Assembly (NCBI GenBank): GCA_021785235.1
Contig: JAJYGB010000149.1
Span: forward strand, 1-7,683
Length of the DNA: 7,683 bases
Direction of reading: 5' to 3'
From: Bacteroidota bacterium
GTDB lineage: Bacteria; Bacteroidota; Kryptoniia; Kryptoniales; JAKASW01
Shown here: piece after piece, positions 6,600 to 7,683 of the stretch
Layout: the number at the start of each line of letters is the position of its first letter
Numbering within the stretch: position 1 is the first letter of the stretch
The notes under the pieces: model-generated
What the model was told of the DNA's origin: nothing
What the model saw: the letters and a program-made list of their open reading frames with translations, nothing else
Database searches by the model: none
Position numbers and translations under genes: made by a program

Positions 6600-7683
6600 T
6601 TGAAGGATATTGACGAAATAGAAGAAGCCGAAGGGATAAAGAAAGTCGAAGACATACCGACCCGTCTTCCCGTACTGCCACTGAGGGATTCTCTTATCCT
6701 GCCGTACATGCTTTTCCCAATTCTCGTTGGCCGCGAACAATCCGTGGAAGCAGTGGAACTCGCGGCGAAAGCGGACAAGTTCATACTGCTTATTGCTCAG
6801 AAGGACAGCAGTCTGGAAGATCCGTCTAAGGATGAATTGTATAAGGTCGGAACTGTTGCGAGAATTCTCCAGGTGCTTAAACTTCCCAATGGTCTCCTTA
6901 AAGTCCTTGTGGACGGTGTGGCTCAGACGTTTGTGAAGAAATACTACGATGACAAAGGCATACTCCATGCGGAACATTCTCCAAACACCAAGGCCCCGAA
7001 AAAAGACAGCTCGCTCGATGCCTATGTCAAACACGCGGCGCAATTGTTCCGCGATTATGTCAGGAACAGCAGGGACACACCACCCGAGACGATAATGTCT
7101 TTCGACAATATGAGCGAGACCGACAGGAAGTTCTACTATATACTCGCAAACATGGATTTATCGGTCCCCGACAAGATCGGGATATTCAGCCTGAAGTCCT
7201 TGCAGGAACAGTACGAGGCTCTGATAAAGCTCCTGATGGGCGAAATAAGCATACTGAAGATCGAGCAGGAAATTGACGACAAAGTCCAGGACAGCATACA
7301 AAAGAACCAGCGGAAGTATTACCTGCAGGAGCAAGTAAGAATAATGCAGGACGAGTTGGGCGATGAAAACCCCACCGGGGAGTTCGCTCAGCTGAAAGAG
7401 AAGATCGAAAAAGCGCGGATGTCCGAAGCTGCCAAGGCGAAAGCTATGGACGAGCTGGACAAATTGAAAAGGACGCAGGCGTTCTCGCCGGAGGCGACGG
7501 TAATCCGCAACTATCTCGACTGGCTACTGGATGTCCCGTGGTACAGGAAGACGAAAGACAATCTGGACATCAAGCATGTCGGAGAAATACTCGACGAAGA
7601 CCACTATGGGCTTGAAAAGCCGAAGGAGCGAATCGTCGAGCAGATGGCAGTCCTGAATCTCGTGAAGGAAATGCGGTCACAGA
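6600..7683 (+). CDS. lon: ATP-dependent protease Lon, N-terminal half (runs off the window)
   Basis: Lon degrades misfolded and selected regulatory proteins in the cytoplasm as a hexameric AAA+ serine protease. The visible 361 codons cover an acidic lead-in (1-20), the substrate-binding LonN domain starting at LPVLPLRD (23-30), the helical region with QRKYYLQEQ (237-245), and the segment just before the ATPase core, DWLLDVPW (307-314) and HYGLEKPKERI (335-345). The Walker A, Walker B and catalytic Ser-Lys dyad would lie beyond the right edge and cannot be checked. The frame is uninterrupted. The start is TTG at 6600 with GGAG seven bases upstream, which suggests modest translation. It diverges from maeB across 265 bases; there is no functional link evident between the two. 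Confidence 0.96.
   Translation, partial: MKDIDEIEEAEGIKKVEDIPTRLPVLPLRDSLILPYMLFPILVGREQSVEAVELAAKADKFILLIAQKDSSLEDPSKDELYKVGTVARILQVLKLPNGLLKVLVDGVAQTFVKKYYDDKGILHAEHSPNTKAPKKDSSLDAYVKHAAQLFRDYVRNSRDTPPETIMSFDNMSETDRKFYYILANMDLSVPDKIGIFSLKSLQEQYEALIKLLMGEISILKIEQEIDDKVQDSIQKNQRKYYLQEQVRIMQDELGDENPTGEFAQLKEKIEKARMSEAAKAKAMDELDKLKRTQAFSPEATVIRNYLDWLLDVPWYRKTKDNLDIKHVGEILDEDHYGLEKPKERIVEQMAVLNLVKEMRSQ

Noticed and set aside
6561..7043. 160-codon minus-strand frame over the start of lon
   Set aside because: The plus strand encodes an unmistakable Lon N-terminus in the same place.
1..7683. CRISPR array, insertion sequence, phage or defence genes
   Set aside because: No regularly spaced repeats, transposase motifs or terminal inverted repeats were seen; all genes are metabolic or housekeeping.

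Overview
The window carries two unrelated parts of a bacterial chromosome. On the minus strand lies a compact four-gene cluster for periplasmic nitrite reduction, nirK > nirV > sco-like > hemerythrin-like. It is followed, still on the minus strand, by a full-length malic enzyme gene (maeB). Diverging from maeB on the plus strand is the start of lon (ATP-dependent protease), cut by the right edge. The hemerythrin gene is cut by the left edge.

Base composition is near 50% GC and gene spacing is tight. NirK is AniA-like with a C-terminal cytochrome c, and it is paired with NirV. The three best promoter candidates all fit TTG-N20-TAnnTT, which satisfies a sigma70 reading and also loosely resembles the Bacteroidota pattern. 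My best guess is a member of the FCB group (Ignavibacteriota or a neighbouring lineage), free-living and able to use nitrite as electron acceptor. The lineage is an inference from protein style only and is held weakly; no rRNA or tRNA is present.

Layout, left to right: a hemerythrin-like protein (472 down past base 1); a Sco/SenC copper-chaperone-like thioredoxin-fold protein (1205-483); NirV, a periplasmic FGE-sulfatase-fold protein (2029-1202); the NirK-cytochrome c fusion (3547-2033); the nirK leader with a tight GC hairpin and a strong promoter (3548-3765); about 300 bases with no credible gene but a long imperfect inverted repeat just past the maeB stop; maeB (6334-4064); a 265-base divergent intergenic region with candidate promoters for both flanking genes and a hairpin-rich patch in the maeB leader; lon from a TTG start at 6600.

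The four nir-cluster genes are almost certainly one transcript. nirK and nirV are 3 bases apart, nirV and sco overlap by 4 bases (ATGA), and the sco stop codon runs into the ribosome binding site of the hemerythrin gene 10 bases downstream. A plausible division of labour: NirK reduces nitrite to NO using its own heme c domain as electron entry, Sco delivers copper or keeps cysteines reduced for copper-site assembly, NirV assists NirK in an unresolved way, and the di-iron hemerythrin-like protein may sense or buffer NO, O2 or iron. No nitric oxide reductase gene is visible here. The most interesting point is that NirV keeps the FGE fold signatures but lacks the catalytic cysteine pair, so it is unlikely to make formylglycine.
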